Assembly (NCBI RefSeq): GCF_900157375.1
Contig: NZ_LT721901.1
Location: forward strand, 5,836,970 to 5,900,969
Source: Mycobacterium rhizamassiliense
Lineage (GTDB): Bacteria; Actinomycetota; Actinomycetes; Mycobacteriales; Mycobacteriaceae
Direction of reading: 5' to 3'
DNA: 64,000 nt
A program made the translations under genes and the position numbers. Every line of letters starts with the position of its first letter. Within the stretch, counting starts at the first letter, position 1. Under the pieces are notes generated by a model that saw nothing but the letters and a program-made list of their open reading frames with translations, did not search any database and was not told the origin of the DNA. Shown here piece after piece: positions 8,733-15,977 of this stretch.

Positions 8733-9389
8733 TTAGCGGCGACCGCGCTTCGGCGCGGCCTTCTTGGCCGGAGCCCTCTTCACTGCGGCCTTCTTGGCCG
8801 GAGCCTTCTTAGCCGCAACCTTACGAGCCGGAGCCCTCTTCACTGCGGCCTTCTTGGCCGGAGCCTTCTTGGCCGCAACCTTACGGGCCGGAGCCTTCTT
8901 CACTGCGGCCTTCTTGGCCGGAGCCTTCTTGGCCGCAACCTTACGGGCCGGAGCCTTCTTCACTGCGGCCTTCTTGGCCGGAGCCTTCTTGGCCGGAGCC
9001 TTCTTCACTGCGGCCTTCTTGGCCGGAGCCTTCTTAGCCGGAGCCTTCTTAGCTGCACCTGCACCTGCCACAACGCCTCGTTTCACTGCCGGTCCTTCTG
9101 ACGGGAGGCGCTGTGCGCCAGCGACAACCGCTTTGAATTGAGCACCCGGACGGAACGCGGGGACGGAAGTCGGCTTTACCTTCACCGTCTCACCGGTACG
9201 CGGGTTACGGGCCACACGCGCTGCGCGGCGCCGCTGTTCGAACACACCGAACCCGGTGATGGTCACGCTGTCGCCCTTGTGCACCGCGCGCACAATGGTG
9301 TCGACAACATTCTCGACGGCGGCGGTCGCCTGCCGACGGTCCGAGCCCAATTTCTGTGTGAGCACATCTATGAGCTCTGCTTTGTTCAT
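8733..9389 (-). CDS. hupB: HU-type nucleoid protein with histone H1-like tail
   Basis: DNA-binding nucleoid protein. Residues 1-90 are a standard HU fold (MNKAELIDVL start, GFGVFEQRRRAAR arm, ARNPRTGE DNA-intercalating tip). The remaining roughly 125 residues are Lys/Ala/Pro repeats (KKAPAKKA, KKAPARKVA) like eukaryotic histone H1 tails; in mycobacteria this tail is acetylated and tunes DNA binding. Start is ATG 9389 with GGAGGG seven bases upstream; the longer open frame to 9440 is not used. The tail is encoded by a 60-bp tandem repeat, so total length (218 aa here) may vary between strains. Confidence 0.97.
   Translation of the reverse strand: MNKAELIDVLTQKLGSDRRQATAAVENVVDTIVRAVHKGDSVTITGFGVFEQRRRAARVARNPRTGETVKVKPTSVPAFRPGAQFKAVVAGAQRLPSEGPAVKRGVVAGAGAAKKAPAKKAPAKKAAVKKAPAKKAPAKKAAVKKAPARKVAAKKAPAKKAAVKKAPARKVAAKKAPAKKAAVKRAPARKVAAKKAPAKKAAVKRAPAKKAAPKRGRR
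8764..9057. repeat. 60-bp tandem repeat coding the HupB tail
   Basis: Rows with a 60-bp period starting at about 8764, 8824, 8884 and 8944 are nearly identical, differing at a few positions (for example cct/ctt, tta/ttg). A fifth, shortened and rearranged unit of 12-15-bp sub-repeats lies at about 9001-9057. Each unit encodes 20 residues of the form KKAAVKKAPARKVAAKKAPA. The perfect codon period means unit gain or loss keeps the reading frame. Confidence 0.9.
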
Positions 9390-9451
9390 CCAAACCCTCC
9401 GAAGCCAGTGGTCCCATTTTTGGGAACCGACTGCGAACACGGTAAACCCTC

Positions 9452-9481
9452 ACCTAGCAAATTTCCAAGAGCCACGCGCAA
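9452..9481 (-). promoter_or_regulatory. Candidate hupB promoter
   Basis: On the minus strand TTGCGC (9476-9481) and CTAGGT (9452-9457) are 18 bp apart and lie about 65 bp upstream of the hupB start. The -35 is a fair match and the -10 a weak one. The 217-bp gap between leuD and hupB (9390-9606) shows nothing else that I recognise. Confidence 0.3.
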
Positions 9482-9606
9482 TTTCACGACACGATGATTG
9501 AAAATTTCGCAATCCGGTTGGCGCCCTTGATCGGTGGCGCGACCGCAAATTAAGACGGGCTACCTAAACCGCCTGCGGCGAATTCGGCGTCCCGCTCGAC
9601 CCTTCG

Positions 9607-10200
9607 TCAGACGGGCAGAGTGCGCGGTTTCCAGTCCGGACGGCTCGTCTCGAAAGATTCGATCTCTTCGAGTTTCTGCAGCGTAAGGGCTATATCGTCA
9701 AGGCCTTCGAGCAATCGCCATGCGGTGTGATCGTCAATCTTGAACGGCAACACCGTCGTTCCGGCGGTGATATTTCGATCTTGAAGATTGGCAGTGATTT
9801 CCAGCCCCGGACTCTGCTCGATGAGCTTCCAAAGGAGTTCCACACCCTCTTGGCTGACTTCGGCCGCCAAGAGCCCCGCCTTGCCCGCGTTGCCCCGAAA
9901 AATGTCACCGAATCGAGACGAGATGACCACCCGGAACCCGTAGTCCATCAGTGCCCACACCGCATGCTCGCGTGAGGATCCGGTGCCAAAGTCGGGGCCG
10001 GCGACCAAGACCGAGCCCCGGTCAAAGGGACTGAGATTGAGCACGAATGAGGGATCCGAGCGCCAAGTCGCAAACAAGCCGTCCTCGAATCCGGTTCGGG
10101 TGACACGCTTCAAATACACCGCCGGGATGATCTGATCCGTATCGACATTGGAGCGCCGCAGCGGGACGCCAATACCGGTGTGGGTCGCAAAGGCTTCCAT
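9607..10200 (-). CDS. leuD: 3-isopropylmalate dehydratase, small subunit
   Basis: Small (swivel-domain) subunit of isopropylmalate isomerase in leucine synthesis; it pairs with LeuC to isomerise 2- to 3-isopropylmalate. The 197-aa protein carries the family motifs NVDTDQIIPA near residue 19, FGTGSSREHA, which contributes to the active site, and a VISSRFGDIFRGN segment. It lies 21 bp downstream of leuC on the same strand, forming a leuCD operon. Its G+C content looks lower than that of its neighbours near the end, without clear meaning. Confidence 0.97.
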   Translation of the reverse strand: MEAFATHTGIGVPLRRSNVDTDQIIPAVYLKRVTRTGFEDGLFATWRSDPSFVLNLSPFDRGSVLVAGPDFGTGSSREHAVWALMDYGFRVVISSRFGDIFRGNAGKAGLLAAEVSQEGVELLWKLIEQSPGLEITANLQDRNITAGTTVLPFKIDDHTAWRLLEGLDDIALTLQKLEEIESFETSRPDWKPRTLPV

Positions 10201-10221
10201 CGTTTGTCCTCGATTTCGTTT

Positions 10222-11658
10222 TCAGGCCAAGTCGGCAGGGCTGGATAGGGTCCCGCGAATCGCGGTTGCCGCAGCGACCGCCGGCGACACGAGATGTGTA
10301 CGGCCGCCTTTGCCCTGCCGCCCTTCGAAGTTGCGGTTGGACGTCGCGGCGCAGCGCTCGCCCGGCGCAAGCTGATCGGGGTTCATCCCCAGGCACATCG
10401 AACATCCCGCCTGCCGCCATTCGGCTCCCGCGGCGATGAATGTCTCGCTGAGGCCTTCGGCTTCGGCCTGTGCGCGAACCCGCATCGAGCCGGGCACCAC
10501 CAACATTCGCACGTCCGGGGCGACTTTACGGCCGCGCAAAATTTCGGCCACCACCCGAAGATCCTCAATACGACCGTTGGTACAAGAGCCGACGAACACC
10601 GCATCGACGGCGATATCGCGCATCGGCACCCCGGGGCGAAGGTCCATGTACGCCAAGGCTTTCTCCGCGGCCTGCCGCGCGTCGTCGTCGGCCATCATCT
10701 CGGGGTCCGGCACCGCATCGCCCAGTGGCACGCCCTGGCCGGGATTGGTGCCCCAGGTGACGAAGGGGCTCAGGGCGGCCGCATCGAGGAAGACCTCGGT
10801 GTCGAAAACGGCGCCGTCGTCGGTGCGCAGCTGCTTCCAGTACTCGAGCGCCGCGTCCCACTGCGCGCCGGTTGGCGCGTGCGGGCGCGAACGCAGGAAC
10901 TCGTAGGTGGTCTCGTCCGGCGCCACCATGCCCGCCCGCGCGCCGGCTTCGATGCTCATGTTGCAGACCGTCATCCGGCCCTCCATCGACAGCGATTCGA
11001 TGGCGCTGCCCCGGTATTCGATGACATGGCCCTGTCCGCCGCCGGTGCCGATCTTGGCGATCAGCGCCAGGATGACGTCCTTGGCGCTGACGCCGTCGGG
11101 CAATTGCCCGTCCACATTGACCGCCATCGTCTTGAAGGGCCGCAACGGCAACGTCTGCGTAGCGAGCACATGCTCCACCTCCGAGGTGCCGATGCCCATC
11201 GCCAAGGCGCCGAACGCGCCGTGGGTGGAAGTGTGGCTGTCGCCGCACACGACCGTCATGCCCGGCTGCGTGAGACCCAACTGCGGGCCGACGACGTGAA
11301 CGATGCCCTGCTCGATGTCGCCCATCGGATAGAGCCGAACCCCGAACTCCGCGCAGTTGCGCCGCAGCGTTTCGACTTGGATGCGCGACACCGGGTCCGC
11401 GATCGGCTTGTCGATGTCGACGGTGGGCACGTTGTGGTCTTCGGTGGCCAGGGTCAGGTCGGTCCGGCGCACCGGCCGGCCGGCCAAGCGCAGGCCGTCG
11501 AAGGCCTGCGGGCTGGTGACCTCGTGCACCAAATGCAGGTCGATGTAAATAAGGTCGGGCGCCGAGCCGTTCCCGGAGACGACAACGTGGTCGCCCCACA
11601 CCTTCTCGGCCAGGGTGCGTGGCTGGTGGCCGGTTGCCATCGAAGTCACCTCAATCAA
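10222..11658 (-). CDS. leuC: 3-isopropylmalate dehydratase, large subunit
   Basis: Aconitase-family catalytic subunit that binds a [4Fe-4S] cluster. In the 478-aa protein the cluster ligands are visible as the Cys of VFVGSCTNGR and the CSMCLG pair. Other aconitase signatures are VCGDSHTSTHGAFG and the EGRMTVCNMSIEAGAR region. The annotated start (MIEVTSMATGH) could also be the internal ATG at residue 7 (11640), close to where many homologues begin. The IclR-type regulator is divergent, with 64 bp between starts. Confidence 0.97.
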   Translation of the reverse strand: MIEVTSMATGHQPRTLAEKVWGDHVVVSGNGSAPDLIYIDLHLVHEVTSPQAFDGLRLAGRPVRRTDLTLATEDHNVPTVDIDKPIADPVSRIQVETLRRNCAEFGVRLYPMGDIEQGIVHVVGPQLGLTQPGMTVVCGDSHTSTHGAFGALAMGIGTSEVEHVLATQTLPLRPFKTMAVNVDGQLPDGVSAKDVILALIAKIGTGGGQGHVIEYRGSAIESLSMEGRMTVCNMSIEAGARAGMVAPDETTYEFLRSRPHAPTGAQWDAALEYWKQLRTDDGAVFDTEVFLDAAALSPFVTWGTNPGQGVPLGDAVPDPEMMADDDARQAAEKALAYMDLRPGVPMRDIAVDAVFVGSCTNGRIEDLRVVAEILRGRKVAPDVRMLVVPGSMRVRAQAEAEGLSETFIAAGAEWRQAGCSMCLGMNPDQLAPGERCAATSNRNFEGRQGKGGRTHLVSPAVAAATAIRGTLSSPADLA

Positions 11659-11692
11659 CTTGTCGCGCCTCGATGATCAACAGGGCTGGTGA

Positions 11693-11707
11693 TCTCATAT
11701 AGTGAGA
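11693..11707. promoter_or_regulatory. Inverted repeat in the leuCD/IclR divergent promoter
   Basis: TCTCA and TGAGA arms are separated by the 5-bp spacer TATAG. A second, related half-site pair (TCTC at 11716-11719 and GAGA at 11725-11728) straddles the regulator's start codon. Position between leuC and a divergent IclR regulator makes this a likely binding site for that regulator; that is inference. Confidence 0.5.
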
Positions 11708-11710
11708 CGC

Positions 11711-11716
11711 TAGTAT
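11711..11716 (+). promoter_or_regulatory. -10 element placing the transcript start at the regulator's ATG
   Basis: TAGTAT matches the mycobacterial TANNNT -10 pattern and ends six bases before the ATG at 11723. In mycobacteria this spacing is typical of leaderless mRNAs. No ribosome-binding site is visible in between, which supports a leaderless reading. Confidence 0.5.
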
Positions 11717-11722
11717 CTCTCT

Positions 11723-12424
11723 ATGAGACAGCATAGCGGCATCGGCGTGCTCGACAAAGCCATGGAGGTGCTGCACACGGTCGCGGAATCGCCCTGCGGG
11801 TTGGCCGAACTGTGCGAGCGGACGGAGTTTCCGCGGGCCACCGCGTACCGGCTGGCGGCGGCGCTCGAAGTCCATCGCCTGCTGGCACGCGACGACGAGG
11901 GCCGCTGGCAGCTGGGCCCCGCGTGCACCGAACTCGCCGCGCGCGTCAACGATCCGTTGCTGGCGGCCGGCGCCGCTGTACTCCCCCGGCTGCGCGAGAC
12001 CACCGGCGAAAGCGTGCAGCTGTACCGCCGCGAGGGAACGTCACGGGTCTGTGTGGCCGCCCTGGAACCGTCTGCGGGCCTTCGCGATACGGTCCCGGTC
12101 GGGGCCAGGCTCCCGATGACGGCGGGGTCGGGGGCCAAAGTGCTACTGGCCCACAGTGATGCGGCCACTCAGCGCGCGGTGCTGCCCGGCGCGAAGTTCA
12201 CCGACCGGACGCTGACCGAGGTGCGCCGGCGCGGGTGGGCGCAGAGCGTGGCCGAGCGCGAGCCGGGGGTGGCCAGCGTGTCGGCGCCGGTGCGCGACGG
12301 CCGAGGTGTGGTGATCGCCGCCATTTCGGTGTCCGGGCCCGTCGATCGGATCGGCCGTCGTCCCGGCGCGCGCTGGGCGGCCGACCTGCTCGCGGCCGCC
12401 GAGGCAATGGCTCAGCGCCTGTAA
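11723..12424 (+). CDS. IclR-family transcriptional regulator of leucine genes
   Basis: Probable regulator of the adjacent leuCD, in the position of M. tuberculosis Rv2989. The 233-aa protein has an N-terminal winged helix-turn-helix (residues about 5-65: LAELCERTEFPRATAYRL) and a C-terminal IclR effector domain with GARLPMTAGSGAKVLLA and REPGVASVSAPV. IclR proteins are dimers that bind a small-molecule effector. The start is the ATG at 11723 and looks leaderless. The leucine role rests on position only. Confidence 0.9.
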   Translation: MRQHSGIGVLDKAMEVLHTVAESPCGLAELCERTEFPRATAYRLAAALEVHRLLARDDEGRWQLGPACTELAARVNDPLLAAGAAVLPRLRETTGESVQLYRREGTSRVCVAALEPSAGLRDTVPVGARLPMTAGSGAKVLLAHSDAATQRAVLPGAKFTDRTLTEVRRRGWAQSVAEREPGVASVSAPVRDGRGVVIAAISVSGPVDRIGRRPGARWAADLLAAAEAMAQRL

Positions 12425-12450
12425 TGGTTTGCCGCGGCGTATGCGTCGGC

Positions 12451-12530
12451 GGCCACGGCTTCGCGCGTGCGTCGACGGCTTCGCGTGTGCGGCCACCGCT
12501 TCGGGCGTGCGGCCACGGCTTCGCGCGTGC
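12451..12530. repeat. Four 20-bp tandem repeats
   Basis: Four consecutive 20-bp units of the pattern GGCCACGGCTTCGCGCGTGC. Units one (12451-12470) and four (12511-12530) are identical, and the two between differ at two to four bases. A degenerate fifth unit may follow to 12550. The array fills much of the 221-bp gap between the IclR gene and the PPOX gene (12425-12645), where I see no gene. Confidence 0.85.
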
Positions 12531-12645
12531 GTTGGCGGCGGCGAGGGTGCGGTCAGGGCGCGACTCCCCGGCGTGTCACCGCCCGGGCCGCACGCTGAAC
12601 GCCACCAGTGCACGGTCATCGCAATTGACCTGCCACACTGACGCG

Positions 12646-13158
12646 ATGGGAACCAACCAGCGCGCGAGCATCGTCATGTCTTCCGACGAAATCGCCGACT
12701 TCGTCGTCAAAAGCCGCACCGGGACAATGGCCACCATCGGGCGCGACGGCCAGCCGCACCTGACCGCGATGTGGTACGCCGTCGTCGACGGCGAAATCTG
12801 GATAGAGACCAAAGCCAAGTCGCAGAAGGCCGTCAACCTGACCCGCGATCCGCGGGTCACGTTCTTGATCGAGGACGGCGACACCTACGACACGTTGCGC
12901 GGGGTGTCCTTCGAAGGCGTCGCCGAGATCGTCGACGATCCCGAGGTCTCGCACCGCGTCGGCGTCAGCGTGTGGGAGCGCTACACCGGTCCCTACACCG
13001 ACGAGATGAAGCCGTTCGTCGAGCAGATGATGAACAAGCGGGTCTGCGTGCGCATCGTCGCGAGCCGGGCGCGTTCGTGGGATCACCGCAAGCTGGGAAT
13101 GCCGCCGATGCCGGTGGGCGGGTCGACCGCCCCGGCCGCGAAAGGGACCGGTCAGTAA
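12646..13158 (+). CDS. PPOX-class (possibly F420-dependent) split-barrel oxidoreductase
   Basis: A 170-aa protein of the flavin/F420-binding split-barrel family, matching the position and length of M. tuberculosis Rv2991. Visible family signs are the early strand RTGTMATIGRDGQPH, AMWYAVVDGEIWI, TKAKSQKAVNL, which would bind the cofactor phosphate, and DPRVTFLIEDG. The substrate is unknown. ATG 12646 begins the conserved part; the open frame runs further upstream to 12235, but that extension overlaps the IclR gene. Cofactor choice (F420, FMN or heme) is not determined by sequence here. Confidence 0.85.
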   Translation: MGTNQRASIVMSSDEIADFVVKSRTGTMATIGRDGQPHLTAMWYAVVDGEIWIETKAKSQKAVNLTRDPRVTFLIEDGDTYDTLRGVSFEGVAEIVDDPEVSHRVGVSVWERYTGPYTDEMKPFVEQMMNKRVCVRIVASRARSWDHRKLGMPPMPVGGSTAPAAKGTGQ

Positions 13159-13165
13159 AACTTTG

Positions 13166-13238
13166 TAGCCCCGATGGGATTCGAACCCACGCTACCGCCG
13201 TGAGAGGGCGGCGTCCTAGGCCGCTAGACGACGGGGCC
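13166..13238 (-). tRNA. tRNA-Glu (CTC)
   Basis: A 73-nt cloverleaf without an encoded CCA. The acceptor stem pairs GGCCCCG with CGGGGCT (one G-U). The anticodon stem is CCGCC/GGCGG around the loop CTCTCAC, anticodon CTC. The T loop is TTCGAAT. It lies just downstream of the PPOX gene on the opposite strand, 84 bp from tRNA-Gln. Its product is the substrate of the neighbouring gltX. Confidence 0.97.
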
Positions 13239-13322
13239 AGACCGATCCGAGCAGCCAGCATAGCTCACGCGGCGAGGGCCGCATAATCGCTTGGCATCTG
13301 CTTGCAGCTGACGGATTTTTTG

Positions 13323-13394
13323 CTGGGGTACCAGGACTCGAACCTAGAATGGCGGTACCAGAAACCGCTGTGTTGCCAATTACACCATACCCCA
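13323..13394 (-). tRNA. tRNA-Gln (CTG)
   Basis: A 72-nt cloverleaf without an encoded CCA. The acceptor stem pairs TGGGGTA with TACCCCA, discriminator G. The anticodon stem GCGGT/ACCGC encloses TTCTGGT, anticodon CTG. The weak U1-A72 first pair is typical of bacterial tRNA-Gln. Mycobacteria lack GlnRS, so this tRNA is first charged with Glu by GltX and then amidated by GatCAB, both coded in this window. Confidence 0.97.
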
Positions 13395-13499
13395 TTGGCT
13401 GCCTAAAACCACTGGTCAGAACGTATTCTCCGGGCCATTCCCAGCACCCGAGACCGCCGCTGCCAGCCTTTGCAAACCGCAGTGCAGACTACCAAAGGT

Positions 13500-14963
13500 T
13501 TAGACCACCTCGTCGCGCGCGGCCCGCAATCGCGCCAGGCTGCGGTCGCGGCCAAGCAGCTCCAGCGACTCGAACAGCGGCGGGCTGATCGTCGTCCCGG
13601 TGACGGCGACGCGGATCGGGCCGAACGCCTTGCGCGGTTTGAGCTCGAGGCCCTCGATGAGCGCGCCCTTGAGCGCCTCCTCGATGGCCGCCGTCGTCCA
13701 CTCGGCGATGCCGTCGAGCGCCGCCAGCGCGGCGTCGAGCACCGGGCCCGCGTCGGGCCCCAGCTCCTTGCCGGCGGCCTTGGGGTCGATCGCGTATTCG
13801 CCGTCGTTGAGGAACTTCAGTAGGTCCCAGGCGTCGGACAGGACGACGATGCGTGTCTGCACCAGCTCGGCGGCGACGGCGAATCCGGCGGGGTCGAGCC
13901 CGAGGTCGTGCCCGTGCACGCCGAAGTAGTCGCGCAACCGACCGGTGAAGTCGGCGACGTCGAGCAGCCGGATGTGCTCGGCGTTGATCGCGTCGGCCTT
14001 CTTCTGGTCGAAGCGGGCCGGATTGGAGTTGACGTTCACCACGTCGAAGGCCGCGACCATTTCGGCGAGGCTGAACACATCGTGGTCGTCGGCGATCGCC
14101 CAGCCGAGCAACGCCAGATAATTCAGCAGCCCCTCGGGGATGAAACCGCGGTCGCGGTGGGCGAACAGGTTCGACTGCGGGTCGCGCTTGGAAAGCTTCT
14201 TGGTGCCCTCCCCCAATACCGTTGGCAGGTGGGCGAATTCGGGCACGCGCTCGGCCACCCCGATGCGGATCAGCGCCTGGTACAGCGCGAGCTGACGCGG
14301 CGTCGACGGCAGCAGGTCCTCGCCGCGCAGCACGTGCGTGATCTTCATCAGCGCGTCGTCGACGGGGTTCACCAAGGTGTACAACGGTTCTCCGCTCGCG
14401 CGGGTCAACGCGAAGTCGGGAACCGTGGCCGCCGCGAAGGTCGTGGTCCCGCGCACCAGGTCGTCCCAGACGAGGTCCTCGCCGGGCATTCGCAGCCGTA
14501 CCACCGGCTTACGGCCCTCGGCCAGGTATGCGGCGCGCTGCTCGTCGGTCAGCTGACGGTCGAAGTTGTCGTAGCCGAGCTTGGGGTTGCGGCCGGCGGC
14601 CACGTGGCGGGCCTCCACTTCCTCCGGCGTCGAGAAGGCGTGGTAGGCCTCACCCGCGGCCAGCAGCCGCTCGACGACGTCGCGGTAGACCTCGCCGCGC
14701 TGCGACTGCCGGTACGGGCCGTACGGCCCGCCGACCTCGGGGCCCTCGTCCCAATCCAGACCGAGCCAGCGCAACGCGTCCAGCAGCGCCAGATAGCTTT
14801 CCTCGCTGTCGCGTTGGGCGTCGGTGTCCTCGATGCGGAAGACGAAGGTGCCGCCGGTGTGCCGGGCGTAGGCCCAGTTGAAAAGCGCGGTGCGCACCAT
14901 CCCGACGTGCGGGGTGCCGGTGGGCGACGGGCAGAAGCGGACGCGGACCTGACCTGCGGTCAC
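13500..14963 (-). CDS. gltX: Glutamyl-tRNA synthetase, non-discriminating
   Basis: Class I synthetase that charges tRNA-Glu and, in organisms without GlnRS, tRNA-Gln. The 487-aa protein has the HIGH-type motif as PSPTGTPHVG (residues 12-21), an early FRIEDTDAQRDSEES segment, and the KMSKS-type motif KKLSKRDPQSN near residue 255. Start is GTG 14963 and overlaps the stop of the upstream FAH gene as GTGA, with AGGA five bases before it; the open frame runs on to 15233 but lies inside the upstream gene. Non-discriminating behaviour is inferred from the presence of GatCAB. Confidence 0.95.
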   Translation of the reverse strand: MTAGQVRVRFCPSPTGTPHVGMVRTALFNWAYARHTGGTFVFRIEDTDAQRDSEESYLALLDALRWLGLDWDEGPEVGGPYGPYRQSQRGEVYRDVVERLLAAGEAYHAFSTPEEVEARHVAAGRNPKLGYDNFDRQLTDEQRAAYLAEGRKPVVRLRMPGEDLVWDDLVRGTTTFAAATVPDFALTRASGEPLYTLVNPVDDALMKITHVLRGEDLLPSTPRQLALYQALIRIGVAERVPEFAHLPTVLGEGTKKLSKRDPQSNLFAHRDRGFIPEGLLNYLALLGWAIADDHDVFSLAEMVAAFDVVNVNSNPARFDQKKADAINAEHIRLLDVADFTGRLRDYFGVHGHDLGLDPAGFAVAAELVQTRIVVLSDAWDLLKFLNDGEYAIDPKAAGKELGPDAGPVLDAALAALDGIAEWTTAAIEEALKGALIEGLELKPRKAFGPIRVAVTGTTISPPLFESLELLGRDRSLARLRAARDEVV

Positions 14964-15760
14964 GACTTTCCTTTGCGGACCACGGGATTGCTCAGCGTGC
15001 CGATTCCGTCGATGCTGACCGAGACGGTGTCGCCGTCCTCGATGGGGCCGACGCCGGCCGGTGTCCCGGTGAGGATGAGGTCGCCCGGCAGCAGGGTCAT
15101 CACCGCCGAGATCCATTCCACGATGGCGCCGACGTCGTGGATCATCAGCGAGGTGCGGCTGTCCTGCTTGACCTCGCCGTTGACCTCGGTGCGCAGCGAC
15201 AGGTCGGCCGGATCGACATCGGTGACCACCCACGGGCCGACCGGGCAGAAGGTGTCATGCCCCTTGGCCCTGGCCCATTGGCCGTCCGCCTGCTGCTGAT
15301 CGCGCGCCGACACGTCGTTGGCGATGGTGTAGCCGAGGATGTTCTCGGCGGCCTGGGCTGCCGTCACGTCCTTGCACGGGCGGCCGATCACGGCCGCCAG
15401 CTCCCCCTCGTAGTGCACGAGTGATGCGTTGGCGGGCAACCGAATCGGCACGTTCGGCCCGATGATCGCGGTGTTGGGCTTGAGGAAGATGATGGGGTCT
15501 TCGGCGGCGGGGCCCGTCGTGAACTTACTCATCTCGGCGATGTGGTCGGCGTAGTTCTTCCCGACACAGACCACCTTGCCGGCCAGCATCGGGGCCAGCA
15601 GCCGCACATCCGGGACCGGCCAGGAGCGACCGGTGAAGGTCGGGGTGCCGAACGGGTGCTCGGCGATCTCGCGGGCCACCATCGCGCCGGGGTCGTCGAG
15701 GTCTCCCTCGACGCTGACGAAGGAGACACCGTCCGGGCTGGCTATTCGACCGAGGCGCAT
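14960..15760 (-). CDS. Fumarylacetoacetate hydrolase family protein
   Basis: A 266-aa protein of the FAH superfamily, which includes 2-hydroxyhepta-2,4-diene-1,7-dioate isomerase, acylpyruvases and oxaloacetate decarboxylases. The family core is intact: VCVGKNYADHIAEM near residue 80, the metal-binding HYEGELAAVIG, GYTIANDVSARDQQ and GDLILTGTPAGVGP. M. tuberculosis has an orthologue beside gltX (Rv2993c). The actual substrate cannot be read from the sequence. Its stop overlaps the gltX start by 4 bp, so it is translationally coupled to the synthetase. Confidence 0.9.
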   Translation of the reverse strand: MRLGRIASPDGVSFVSVEGDLDDPGAMVAREIAEHPFGTPTFTGRSWPVPDVRLLAPMLAGKVVCVGKNYADHIAEMSKFTTGPAAEDPIIFLKPNTAIIGPNVPIRLPANASLVHYEGELAAVIGRPCKDVTAAQAAENILGYTIANDVSARDQQQADGQWARAKGHDTFCPVGPWVVTDVDPADLSLRTEVNGEVKQDSRTSLMIHDVGAIVEWISAVMTLLPGDLILTGTPAGVGPIEDGDTVSVSIDGIGTLSNPVVRKGKS

Positions 15761-15977
15761 TCCCGTGAGCCTAGTGATCGGCCATCACCGCGGGCGCAGC
15801 CGGGCGATGCGGGCCGCCTCACACCGTTTCGACCAGCACCGGCCCGGTACAAGCCCGCGCGGGGTGCACATCTCGAAAAGCTGTGGCTCCGACCCGTCCG
15901 GCGACCGGTTTGTTCCGAATCACTGAGTAATCACGCGGAGGCGACCAGGGCAGCCGCTCGGGGAGGACTGAATCTAG

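Noticed and set aside
8764..9057. The 60-bp repeat array as a CRISPR
   Set aside because: Units are contiguous without unique spacers and are coding.
8709..9141. Repetitive plus-strand frames over hupB resembling pentapeptide-type repeats
   Set aside because: The periodicity is that of the hupB tandem repeat read on the other strand; there is no ribosome-binding site or independent domain.
12235..12645. The N-terminal extension of the PPOX gene
   Set aside because: It overlaps the IclR gene and crosses the 20-bp repeat; ATG 12646 begins the conserved sequence.
12646..13158. A transferred island signalled by the tRNA pair at 13.2-13.4 kb
   Set aside because: No integrase, attachment-site duplication or composition shift is visible; flanking order matches M. 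tuberculosis.
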